NCBI GenBank assembly: GCA_033032865.1
Contig: JAWHQI010000068.1
Span: 1,736,001-1,800,000 of the forward strand
Reading direction: 5' to 3'
Source: Dactylorhiza incarnata
Lineage: Eukaryota > Streptophyta > Magnoliopsida > Asparagales > Orchidaceae
DNA length: 64,000 nt
Part shown: positions 53,573 to 63,902 of the stretch, in pieces
Position numbering within the stretch: the stretch's first letter is position 1
Layout of the letters: each line of letters opens with the position of its first letter
Translations under genes and position numbers: made by a program
Notes under the pieces: model-generated
Seen by the model: the letters and a program-made list of their open reading frames with translations, nothing else
Told to the model about the DNA's origin: nothing
Databases searched by the model: none

Positions 53573-54816
53573 TGATGAGTCCAATTTATATACTGTTTTT
53601 CGGACTCATCCGGGCTGCTTTTCCTACTTTTGATCTTCAGTTTTTGTTCGTATTTGTTTATTTTCACCTTGTTCATACTTGTGCTTGAAGTGTCTGTTGT
53701 AGTGTGCAATTGCACACTACATTGTTGGGGGTAAGCACACTCTGCTCCCCATCGTGTTGTTTCTATTTTATGCTGGTGCTGCATGTGTATTCCCAGCTGG
53801 GCTACGATGCTCGCAGGTGCCTGATCCATCCCCTTTTCCCATAAATAATGACTGTGTACAACGCACGGTCGTGCATTTTATTGACGCACGGATAGATGTG
53901 GTCGTGCACCTTCATCTGGGTAGAAAATGATGATCTGATTTTGATCGTGCGTCTTTACGCACGGGCAGTTGCCCGCGCGTGAAGGAATCGCACGATCAGC
54001 CTGTTTAGCCTTCTTTTAGCTTTTCTGAATTTACCAGTGCGTTTTGACGCACAGGCGGATTTGCCCATGTGCGAGTAAATTGCACGGGCGCTCCAGGTCG
54101 TCTTCCTTCGCTGTTCTCTATTATTAATATCGCACGGTCGTGCGTTCGACCGTGCGTGACCTATTTTCTGATCTTTCTCTATAAAGCTGCAGCTTTCGAC
54201 CTAAATCGGGACAGATCGTACACGCCATACAGCTGCGCCATTTTCGCCATCTCCACTGTGGTTTCGTCCCTTTGGGCCTCCTCCATCATCCTCAAGCTCT
54301 AAGGAGAGGGATTCAACCCTACATCCACCAAGATCCAAGGAGAAGGAAGCTAGGTTGTTTTCGGATCATGACACGAAGAAGACGGGCCATTGGAGGGTAG
54401 TGACAACCTTCTCTACCCTGGACGCAATTGAGGACCGAGCTTGGATGCGGATTGACAACCCAGCGATTCCAACCGTGAATCTTCAACAAGACTTCGGATT
54501 CAGTCGATTTCTTTCTCTCCCTATCTTTGTCTCCATCCCACCTCGCGAAGCATTGCATAACGGCATTGCATAGGAGTAGTTGTAGTATTTTCTTTATTTT
54601 CCACAAACCAAAACACCCGTTTCCGCAACCCATCCGACATAAAGGACTTCAATCTCAAGTCCTTCCTCAATAGTAAACTCCACCTTACTGTGTTCCTTCG
54701 AGATCGATACTTGGGGATTCACTCCCACATTTTATATTACTTGAACGATCGGTACACTGCCATTTCGTGCCGCAGTCTAGCTACCGCTTGTAGCGGTGTA
54801 CGAGATTCGCGCATCA
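53573..54816 (+). repeat. 5' LTR of element H (1244 bp)
   Basis: Palindromes CGCACGGTCGTGCGT-type at 53858-54160, especially CGCACGGTCGTGCGTTCGAC then CGTGCG (54131-54157). TATA box CTCTATAAAGC follows at about 54178. A CTACCGCTTGTAGCGGTG stem lies 30 bp from the LTR end. Differs from the 3' LTR by many substitutions and indels. Confidence 0.88.
54131..54186 (+). promoter_or_regulatory. LTR H promoter: palindrome and TATA box
   Basis: CGCACGGTCGTGCG followed by CGACCGTGCGTGACC, then TCTCTATAAAGCTGC. The 3' LTR has CGCACGGTCTGCGCACGGTC and then CGTGCGTTCGACCGTGCG (58540-58576), with TATAAAAG at 58599. Confidence 0.65.
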
Positions 54817-55032
54817 AGTTTTTGGCGCCGTTGCCGGGGAACACAGACGTGTGAGTTTTCTGGAGAGGGAGAATCTGAGAGAGAAGCCCTTCCATTTGTC
54901 TATCGTGTCCTTTTTGTTTTATTTCTTCTTATTCTGTTTTTCTGTTTATATGAGGTTGCTCTAGTAAATTTTTGTTAGGTGTAGTATTTTGCACAATAGT
55001 GTTTTTATTTTGAATCATTTTATCTTAAAACT

Positions 55033-56270
55033 ATGTGGGCTTCATTTAATATTCGTTTCCGTTGGTGTGGAGATATCTCTCACGCTAGTGATAGATGTCC
55101 AAAGGGAGATAATAGCCCTAGCACTCAAGGCCCATCATATGGAGCACCGACTTCGTCTGGTACTCCATATGGTGCGCGTAAGTCCTATGGCTATTCTGCC
55201 GAGCCTTTACTGTCATACTTCTTTTCGTCTTCAGCACCTGCTGTACCAAAGAAGCCCGCAAGGCAGTGCTTGTTTTGTAAGAGCTTTGATCATGCCTTAA
55301 AGGATTGTGCTACATTCCATCGCCAATTGGACGAGGATGATGAGTCGGATATCCGGATCGTCCCGACTCCTGCTTCTGGCAGCACACCTTCAACATCTGG
55401 TTATGTGCCCATTTCACCTCCAAGCTTTGAAGGGTATAATGTGGACACAGTCACCAGATGTGTGGCTGATCTAGGCTCTGACATGGCTGAGCCCATCTGC
55501 CCTGTGCATATATCACCATGTGTTGATTCACTTCTTTGTGAGGAATTGGTGCTTGACATTTATCCAAGCACTATTCCTCCCCCTATTGTGCATACTACAT
55601 TCATCTCTGACGGCCTTATTGAGGATGTGTCGCAGGATTAGGCTGGCGATCAATGTGTTATGCCTGCTCCTATGGAGGAGGACAACCTTCTAGGTGAAGA
55701 GGATCTTTCCTCAGCACCGTTCGAGGAAGTCCAACTCTTGGGCATGGCCACTGTTGATCCCGCCGAACCTTGTAGCATTGATGACAATGCAAACATTATT
55801 TTACTTCCCCAATCTAATGGGAGTGAGACCGGGACCACTCCCCTGATTATTGATTGTTTATGTCATTCTTCCCTTTTATTTCTTGACCCCCTTCCCTTTT
55901 TGAGCCTATGCAGGTTGAGCCTTCACAGGTTATGCAGGAGGTGGTGAAAACTTCACCATTCAGTGTTGCGCACATCTTCTTGTGTGAGGAGGTTAATTCC
56001 CCCTCCATAGAGGATATGCCATGTATTGTATTCCCCTCCTGCTGCCTCCTTGAAGATGACACCTTGCTAGGCAAGGAAATTTATTTTGGTGAAAGTAGAG
56101 TGGAGGACTCTCCCTCCACCTCCTTCTTTCTCTCTCCTCTACCTCTATCTAGCAGGTATTATTATTTAGGTAGAGGAGTAGTGGTTCTATCACCGTATCG
56201 GTACCCGCTACCGACACGGGAATTAGAACAGTTGCCTGTCCACTTCTCTTTCCATACTCCCATTAGCTAA
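55033..56270 (+). pseudogene. Zinc-knuckle Gag-like protein of element H
   Basis: ATG at 55033, 200 bp after the primer site. Residues 10-24 (RWCGDISHASDRCP) look like a knuckle with its first Cys lost. CLFCKSFDHALKDC (near residue 78) is a perfect CCHC knuckle. A long acidic, Ser/Pro-rich region follows (DEDDESDIRIVP; MEEDNLLGEEDLSSAPFEE) with an in-frame TAG at 55639 and one frameshift near 55910. The C-terminus is strongly conserved with I: SETGTTP, CEEV, DDTLLGK, then YYLGRG, VLSPYRYPLPTR and LEQLPVHF. About 410 codons if unbroken. I recognise no named family. A nucleic-acid-binding Gag-like role is inferred from the knuckle and the position after the primer site. Confidence 0.65.
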
Positions 56271-57977
56271 GACCCTCGCCTTCCTGAATAAGTCGTGCTG
56301 GGATGACAATAACCCCAGTTGTTATCTTACTTTCTCTTGTCTTTTATTTTATCGCCTACTCTAACTAGTTAGTTAGATTTTATTTTAGTTTGTTTTTGCG
56401 GAGACAACCACTTGCAGGTATTTTCTATTTGTGAAGGCGGTGGTTGTGATTCTTGTTATAGCTTCACTCTAGGCTTCCGGCATGCTTACTTGCTGAGCAT
56501 TGGGTACCCTCTTCCCCTAACTTTGTTTTAGAATCTCTTAATGCTTAGTTTAAGTCTGGGGGAGACCTTTTTGTGTACCCACTCACGTGCACATTTATTT
56601 AGCATGCTAGAAGTCTTTATTTAAATTACTTTTTCATTTTGTCTGCACACAATGCACCCACTTGAGCGCATACTTAATCTTTAGTGTGTCACGAGTATAA
56701 CTCATTCCTTTTTGTAGTTTGGAAAATGATTGTGCTAGCTTTTAAAATTATGTAGTGGAATAAAATGTTGACTCCGGTGTTTCTAGTCAAATACTCATGT
56801 GAGTATAGGGATTCATGTAGATTAGATTTCTCTTTTATACTACTAGCTTTATGCATTTCTATTAGCATAAATATTATTTACTCTACTCAAATGGTGAATC
56901 CGGTGTAAATCAAATGGTAGCATAGGGATGTGTGTAAATTATTGTTAGATTCGTATTGCTCGAGTCAGGAGGAAAGATAATCTTTCTCGGTGGCTAAGAA
57001 CTTGCCCCAAGCGATTCTCGAAGCATAGACATAGGATAGTTCTAGTGCGTGAGAATGACGTAGGCCATCATTTTGGCCCAGTTTAGCTTTTGAGCCATTC
57101 CTATCATCTTATCCTCGTTAGCCCAGCTGTGCCTACCCGTTCTTTGATTCAGCCCCACTTTTATCTCACCAAATCCTAAAAGCCAATCCTAGTCGCACAC
57201 CCAAATTTGAGCTTTAGTTGTTTAATATTTTCATGATTGGGGTGTTGATGTTGTGATATTTTTTGGTGAAAATGTGGATGCACTTCATTGCTCATCTTGC
57301 TGAAATCGTTTTGAAAAGAAAAAAAATGAGAAAAAGAAAAGAAGTAAAAAGAAAAAGAAAAAGAAGAAGTGCTTAATTGAAAAATCTTTGTATAAATTTA
57401 TGATTGGGAGTAGGCGTTGCACACACCCATGTTGCAAAAGTCTAAGTTTGGGGGTGTGGCGGGCTTGCATTCGATGTTGGTGTGCGGGGAGTTGTAATAA
57501 AGCTCATTTGGGTTTCGGTGTATCAAGCCTTCGTGTTTATCATTGTTTACCTCACCATAACCCAAGCCCCATTTAAAACCTAAAGTCCTACCGACTCACG
57601 CTAGAAACTAATCTAGTGTCGTGGAGAGAATGTGAACGGGTGAGCTTATGGTCTCCGACGCCGATGGATTTCGGTGGAGTTTGTCTAGAATCCCAGGTTT
57701 GGCAATGCTTGTCTCAGCGATTCTTTTACTTTCTCCATATGTGTGACCGGATGATTCAGCGTGATTCCCATTTTGAGCAGAAGTAATATTTATTTACTCT
57801 TTTAGAAATTTATAAACTATGTGTATAAATTAGAAATCTTCTTTAGTATTTTTCTATGCACATGGGCATGCGACTTCGCATGGTATTTCACTTTGTAATT
57901 TTGAGTTAGCTATTTCATGTTCCTGCCTGCTTGGGATTTGTTTGCTCGGGACGTGCAAACAGGTAAGTCTGGGGGTG
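56271..57977 (+). other. Non-coding 3' region of element H with three polypurine-like tracts
   Basis: TAAGTCTGGGGGAGA at 56551, TAAGTTTGGGGGTGTGG at 57443 and TAAGTCTGGGGGTG at 57964, the last adjoining the LTR. I has the same tracts at almost the same spacing. A purine run (57310-57370) and the TTTATCATTGTTTACCTCAC block (57538) shared with G lie between. No reading frame. Confidence 0.7.
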
Positions 57978-59262
57978 TGATGAGTCCAATTTGTATACTA
58001 ATTTTCGGACTCATCCGGGCTGCTTTTCCTGCTTTTGTTCTTCAGTTTTTGTTCGTATTTGTTTATTTTCACCTTGTTCATACTTGTGCTTGAAGTGCCT
58101 GTTGTAGTGTGCAATTGCACACTACATTGCTGGGCGTAAGCACACTCTGCTCCCCATCGCGTTGTTTCTATTTTTATGCTGGTGCTGGATGTGTATTCCC
58201 AGCTGGGCTGCGATGCTCGCAGGTGGCTAATCCATCCCCTTTTGCCCAGAAATAATGACTGTGTACAACGCACGGTCGTGCGTTTTATTGACGCATAGAT
58301 AGATGTGGTCGTGCTCCTTCATCTGGGTAGAAAACAATGATCTGATTTTGATCATGCGTCTTTATGCACGGGCAGTTGCCCGTGCATGAAGGAATCGCAC
58401 GATCAGCCTATTTAGCCTTGTTTTTAGCTTTTCTGAATTTACCCATGCGTTTTGACGCACGGGCGGATTTGCCCGCGCGCGAGTAAATCGCACGGGCGCT
58501 TCAGGTCATCTTCCTGCGATGTTCTCTATTATTAATATCGCACGGTCTGCGCACGGTCGTGCGTTCGACCGTGCGTGACCTATTTTCTGATCATTCTCTA
58601 TAAAAGCTGCAGCTTTTGACCTAAATCGGGACAGATCGGACACGCCGTACAGCTCCGCCATTTTTGCCATCTCCACTGTGGTTTCGTACCTTTGCTCTCC
58701 CAATCTTTGCATTGGTAGTTGTAGTTAGTAGATCTCTTGTATTTAGATGATGAGCACTATAAACCTTGTTTATTAAGTTATTTCATGTCTATGTGAAATT
58801 ATCTTTTGTTTATATGTGTGTATGAGGTGCGCCACCATCCATTTTCCATTTCGCCATTATGCTCGTTCGCCGCACTAGCAATTGCTAGTGGCATGCTTGT
58901 CGAAGAGGTGCTTGCGACCCTCATTCCGTTTTCTTTATTTTCCACAAACCTTGCAAAGTAGCGCCTCGTGAAGCAGCGCGTTCAAGGTCTACGTAGTCTC
59001 CATCCCGCCTTGTGAAGCATTGCATATGAGTAGTTGTACTATTTTCTTTATTTTCCACAAACCAAAACCCACGTTTCCGCAACCCATCCGACATAAAGAA
59101 CTTCAATCTCAAGTCCTTCCTCAATAGTAAACTCCACCTTACTGTGTTCCTTCGAGATCGATACTTGGGTATTCACTCCCACATTTTATATTACTTGAAC
59201 GATCGGTACACTGTGCCGCAGTCTAGCTACCGCCTATAGCGGTGTGCGAGATTCGCGTATCA
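57978..59262 (+). repeat. 3' LTR of element H (1285 bp)
   Basis: TGATGAGTCCAATTTGTATA to ATTCGCGTATCA, followed by GGGCC. Palindrome cluster 58268-58576, TATA box TATAAAAG at 58599. No gene. Confidence 0.88.
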
Positions 59263-59267
59263 GGGCC

Positions 59268-59369
59268 TAGGCTGTAGGCAAGACTTGCGGGTTTGTGTAG
59301 TGTAGGGATTGAGGGCCTGAGTGTCGAGCTTGCGAGCTCGGGAGCAGTGAAGGGGCTTGCAGGCCTAGG
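59268..59369 (+). repeat. 3' LTR of element D, middle segment
   Basis: One more unit of the 95-bp tandem repeat (GGCTGTAGGCAAGACTTGCG onward to GCTTGCAGGCCTAGG), stranded between H and I. It shows that H and I both lie in the LTR of D. Confidence 0.8.
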
Positions 59370-60801
59370 TGATGCGCAAATCCTACACACCACTATAAAT
59401 GGTGGCTAGACTGCGGCACGACACGGCAGTGTACCGATCGTTCAAGTAATATAAAACGAGGAGTAAATCCCCGAGTATCGATCTCGGAAGGAACACAGTA
59501 AGGTGGAGTTGACTATTGAGGAGGACTTGAGATTGAAGTCCTTAAGTCGGATGGATGCGAAAGGCTAGGGTTGGTTTGATTTGCGGAAAACAAAATAAAA
59601 CAACTAAATCACTACTCCTATGCAGGCCGCTATGCTTTGCTTCGCCGGGCGGATGGAAACTATGCAGGCCGCGATGCACTGCTTCGGTATGCGGATGGGC
59701 GAGTAGGCAAGCGGATGAGGTGGTTCGCACTAGCGGAAATGAAGTGGATTACACGGGCCGTTAGCACCGCTTAGCTTGGCGAATGGAAGAGTAGGCTCAC
59801 GTAGTGGAAGAGAAGTTAAGCGGAATGGAATGGATGGTAATGGAGGATGGAAGATGAATGACAATAGGGCACCTCATACACTTGAATAAATCAAAAGTAA
59901 TTTCATAAACATGAAATAAAAGTTACATATATGGGTTTATCAAGCTCATCATCCAAAAAATAGAGAGTTTAGCATACAAACATCATTTCAAAAGAATAAA
60001 GAGTAAGAGATTCGACCGACTCCGAAGCCTTGTTGGGATTCATGGTTGGAATCGCTGGGTTGTCAATCCGCGTCCAAGCTCGGTCCTCAGCTGCGTCCGG
60101 GGTAAAGGAGGGCTGTCACTTCCTCCCAATGGCCCGTCTTCTTCGTGTCACGACCCGGCGATGTCCAAATGCTCTTTAAACCTTCCTTAATGATGAAAGT
60201 AAGATGCAATCTCTTCCTTGAAGTCCCTAGATGAATAGAGGAGGCTTAGAACGAAAAAATGCAAAAAACGGCGCTCAAAAAGACCTAGAAAAGAAGAAGT
60301 TACGGCTGTTTTCGCGGAGCAGCTATTTATAGACAGGTGCAGGTTTTCAATGCGCACGATCAGTGGCGCACGACCAGTGGTCGTGCGCACTATGGCCAGT
60401 GGTCGTGCGATAAGCCAGTCAGGCCACTTTTTAGGTGGGAATTAATGCACGATCACTAGCGCACGACCAGTGGTCGTGCGCACTATGTCCAGTGGTCGTG
60501 CGCAGTGTTCCTGTGCAGTTTTTGCGCCCCGGAACACTCGCACAACCCCCGTATCAACATTAAAGATCGTCAGGCCACGTAAATGGGCATTCCACACATT
60601 CTCAAATATATAAATTGAATTGCAACATAAAGCATGAGTAAGATAAACAAGAAAATACATCGAAACGGGCCTAAAAGTGCACTTAGCTTGGAATAACAGG
60701 TAGAGAACAAATATGAGTGATTATGGATCTAAAATGTAGTGCATTGACTCAAATACCGGCCCAGATGAGTCCATAAATGTGTATATAAATGGGACTCATC
60801 A
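59370..60801 (-). repeat. 3' LTR of element I (1432 bp)
   Basis: Plus-strand ends TGATGCGCAAATCCTACAC and GGGACTCATCA. Near-perfect palindromes GCGCACGACCAGTGGTCGTG at 60367-60386 and 60460-60479, plus CAGTGGTCGTGCG copies between and after. TATA box (sense CTATAAATAGC) at 60332-60322, downstream of these in sense. Confidence 0.88.
60322..60513 (-). promoter_or_regulatory. LTR I promoter: CACGACCAGTGGTCGTG palindromes and TATA box
   Basis: Sense order: two palindromes of about 20 bp and single half-sites (60513-60353), then CTATAAATAGC at 60332-60322. Compare LTR H, where the motif is CGCACGGTCGTGCG at the same place. Confidence 0.65.
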
Positions 60802-62536
60802 CACCCCCAGACTTACCTGTTTGCGCGTCCCGAGCAAACCATCTCTCGCGGACAGTAAAAACATAAGCTGGCGAAGAAATTATCAAGCGGAGTACCATGC
60901 GAAGTCGCATGCTCATGTGCGTAGAAATACAGTAGACAAAATTTCTAATTATACATATTGCTTTATAATTTTCTAGGAGCGTATTTATATATTACGTTTA
61001 CTCAAAAGGCGAATCACGGTGAATCATAAGGTCGTACATAGGAAGAAAGTAAACTGAACGCTGAGGCGAGCATTGCCAAAGATCGGGGCTCGGGACAACT
61101 CCATTGAAATCCATCAATGTCGGTGACCATAAGCTTGCCCGTTCGCACTCTCTCCACGGCACTGGTTTGACTCAAATGCGTGAATCAATAGGACTTTAGG
61201 TTTTTAATGGGGCTTGGGTTTAGGTGAGGTATGCAATGATAAAGACGATGGCTCAAATATTAAACCCAAATGAGCTAGTGCAGAAATTCTCCTTATTCGC
61301 CACACAAACACACGGGTACATCACACCCCCAGACTTGGACTTAACAACATGGGTGTGTGCACCGCCTACTCCCAAACATAAATTTTTACACAGATTTTTT
61401 CATTAAAGCTCAAATCTTTTTCTTTTCTTTTCACTTCTTTTCTTTCTCTCATTTTCTTCTTTTCTTTTCTTATCATTTTCAGCAACTAAACAATAACACA
61501 TCCAAATCTTCACAAACATATCACCAAATCAACAACCCAACTCATGAAAATATTAAACAGCTAAAGCTCAGATTTGGGAGTGCGACTAGGTTTGGCATTT
61601 AGGCTTTGGTGAGACAATAGTGGGGCTGAATCAAAGAAAGGGTAGGCACAACTGGGCTAACGAGGATAAAGCGATAGGAGTGGGCACAAAGGCTCAACCG
61701 GGCCAAAATGATGGCCTATATCACATTCACACAATTGACTAACCGTATACCCATGCTTCAAGGATCGCTTTGGGCAAGTTCTAGCCACCGAGAAAGATAA
61801 TCCTTCCTCCCGGCTCGGGCAATACGAGACTAACGAACGTCTACACACATTCCTATGCTACCGTTTGATTCACACCGGATTCACCACTTTTTGAGTAAAG
61901 TAAACAATATCTAAGCTAATAGAAAAATATAATCTAAAAGCATAAAAAGAAATTGAATCTACACGAATTCCTACGAGACATGAGCACTCGACTAGGAGCA
62001 CTGCAAGAGTCAACATTTTACTCCACCTCATAATCCTAAGCCAGCACAATGATTTTCCAAATCACACAAAAAAGACAAATTCAACTCGCGACGTGCCAAC
62101 GGCTAAGCGCGCTCAAGTGGGTGCTGTGGTGTGCAATGAAAATGAACAAAACATTTTAAAAGAAATCTTCTAATATGCAATGCAATAGTGCATGCGAGCG
62201 GGTAAACAAAACTACTCTCCCCCAGACTTAAACTAAACAATCCGCATAATATATGACAGGAAAATCAAAATAGGGCTAGGGGAAGAGAGTACCCAATGCT
62301 CAGCAAGTGAGCATACCAAAAGATTGGCGTTTAAACCAAGACTAAGCTGCAGCATCCGCCATCCAGAAGAAGTACCTGCAGGGGTCAGCTCCGCAAAACA
62401 AAAGAAACAGAAAAAGATAAACTACAATAAACTACAGCTAACTAAACAGGATGGACTAAAATAAAATGCATGAAAAGTAAGATAACTACTGGGGTTATTG
62501 TCATCCCAGCACGACTTATTCAAAAACATGAAGGTT
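60802..62536 (-). other. Non-coding 3' region of element I with three polypurine-like tracts
   Basis: Tracts (plus strand) CACCCCCAGACTTA at 60802-60815, ACACCCCCAGACTTG at 61323-61337 and TCTCCCCCAGACTTA at 62216-62230. Spacings of 522 and 893 nt match H (521 and 892). A CT-rich run (61420-61475) corresponds to the purine run in H. No gene. Confidence 0.7.
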
Positions 62537-63666
62537 CTAGCTAATGGGCCTATGAAAAAGGAAATGGACAGGTAACTGTTCTAATACACGTGTCGGTAGC
62601 GGGTACCGATACGGCGACAGAACAGTTACTCCTCTACCCAAATAATAATACCTACATAACGCAGGTAGAGGAAACAGAAAGTAAGAAGAGGAGGAGACCT
62701 GGTCCTCATTCATCTCACCAAAACAATCCTTGCCCAGCAAGGTATCATCTCCAGGGGTGCAGCAGGAGGAGAAGGAAATGAATGAGGCTTCCTCTATGGA
62801 GGAGGGGTCAACCTCCTCACATATGAAGATACACTCATCATTGACTTGAGCATCATGCTCCAAGTCCTCCTGATGTACCTGCGAAGATTCAACCTGCACA
62901 GGCTCAGATGAAGAAGGGGGGTTAGGAAATAAAAGAGAAGAAAGACTTAAATAATCAAAAATTGGGGGAGTGGTCCCGGTCTCACTCCCAACAGGATCCA
63001 AGGATAGATCGCTATCATCGTCGTAAGTATCATGGCGAGGGGAACTCAAGAACTCAAGGGCCTCAGTGGTGGTTTGGACCTCCTCGTCCCATGAAGAAGT
63101 GCAAACCTCCTCATCAGAGAGAGTATCCTCCTCAACCCACTTTGGAGCATCCTCCGAGTCCGAAGCATCACCCCACTCCTTTACTTTGATAGGATCATAA
63201 AGAATGTGTGTAGAAAAATCTTGCAAAAAAACTGGAGGAACACAAAGATTTGGCTCCTCCGCAAAAAGATCTGCTGACGCCTCCCCGATGGAAAGAATAC
63301 TTTCCTCATCATACTCAGGTGCATCTAGGAGCTCCCATTCCTCTCCTTGTTGGCTAACAGATGAGTGATCATCATCACTAGGAGTGAAGCCATACACAGG
63401 GAGGGAGGAGTCCATGCACGAGACAAGCTCAGGGGTAGAGGGCACAATTGCCTCCATGGGCACAGAATGAGACATAGGGACACTGTTGTCATGAGTGGAG
63501 GAGCAGCGGTCAGGATTGAAAAGACTAGGACAGTCCTTCAATCATGACCCTCTCCTTGACACAACAAGCAAATAATGTTCCTACACTGCCTAGCATTCAA
63601 CTCATTCATTTGGTCCATATAATAAACCATGTCATTAAAGCTAGGTGAAATATCCCATGACGACAT
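62537..63666 (-). pseudogene. Zinc-knuckle Gag-like protein of element I
   Basis: ATG at 63666 (MSSWDISPSFNDMVYYMDQM) is about 240 bp after the primer site. The frame runs into a CCHC knuckle, CLLCQGEGHD, where a 1-nt shift near 63545 breaks it. The rest of the knuckle (LKDCP) begins a 334-codon open frame ending at 62537. The protein is very acidic, with Ser/Glu-rich repeats and Pro. SETGTTPPIFDYLSLSSL, ICEEV, DDTLLGK and the C-terminal YYLGRG, VLSPYRYPLPTR, LEQLPVHF match H. Apart from the single shift it looks intact, so H and I share a conserved protein despite lacking pol. Family unknown to me. Confidence 0.68.
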
Positions 63667-63902
63667 TTTCAATAATTAAAGCAGATAAAATGAAGCTGAA
63701 ATTCTTTGCAAGGAAATTTACACAAACTAATAAAACTCCTTGGATTAAACTTGCCTAAAAAAAAATTAAAACAGGAAAAGGGAAATAGTAAAATTAATAA
63801 ACGCAAAAATTAAATAGAAAACAAACAAAATGACAAGAGGACTATACACAATGGAAGAACTTCTAACTCTTGTCTCCCCTTACAGCAACTCACACGTCTA
63901 TG

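Larger units (their letters stand above)
53573..59262 (+). mobile_element. Non-autonomous LTR element H (Athila-related ends)
   Basis: 5690 bp, exact duplication GGGCC (53568-53572 and 59263-59267). LTRs begin TGATGAGTCCAATTT and end GCGCATCA or GCGTATCA. Primer site TGGCGCCGTTGCCGGGGAA (54823-54841), the type used by Athila-like gypsy elements. One broken ORF (55033-56270) with zinc knuckles, a non-coding 3' region with three polypurine-like tracts, and no pol. It is the same family type as I. Mobilisation by an Athila-like element such as an intact relative of G is inferred from the shared ends and 3' region. Confidence 0.88.

Noticed and set aside
62590..63547. Plus-strand ORFs opposite the I protein
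   Set aside because: They are shadows of the minus-strand ORF that matches H; no pattern of their own.
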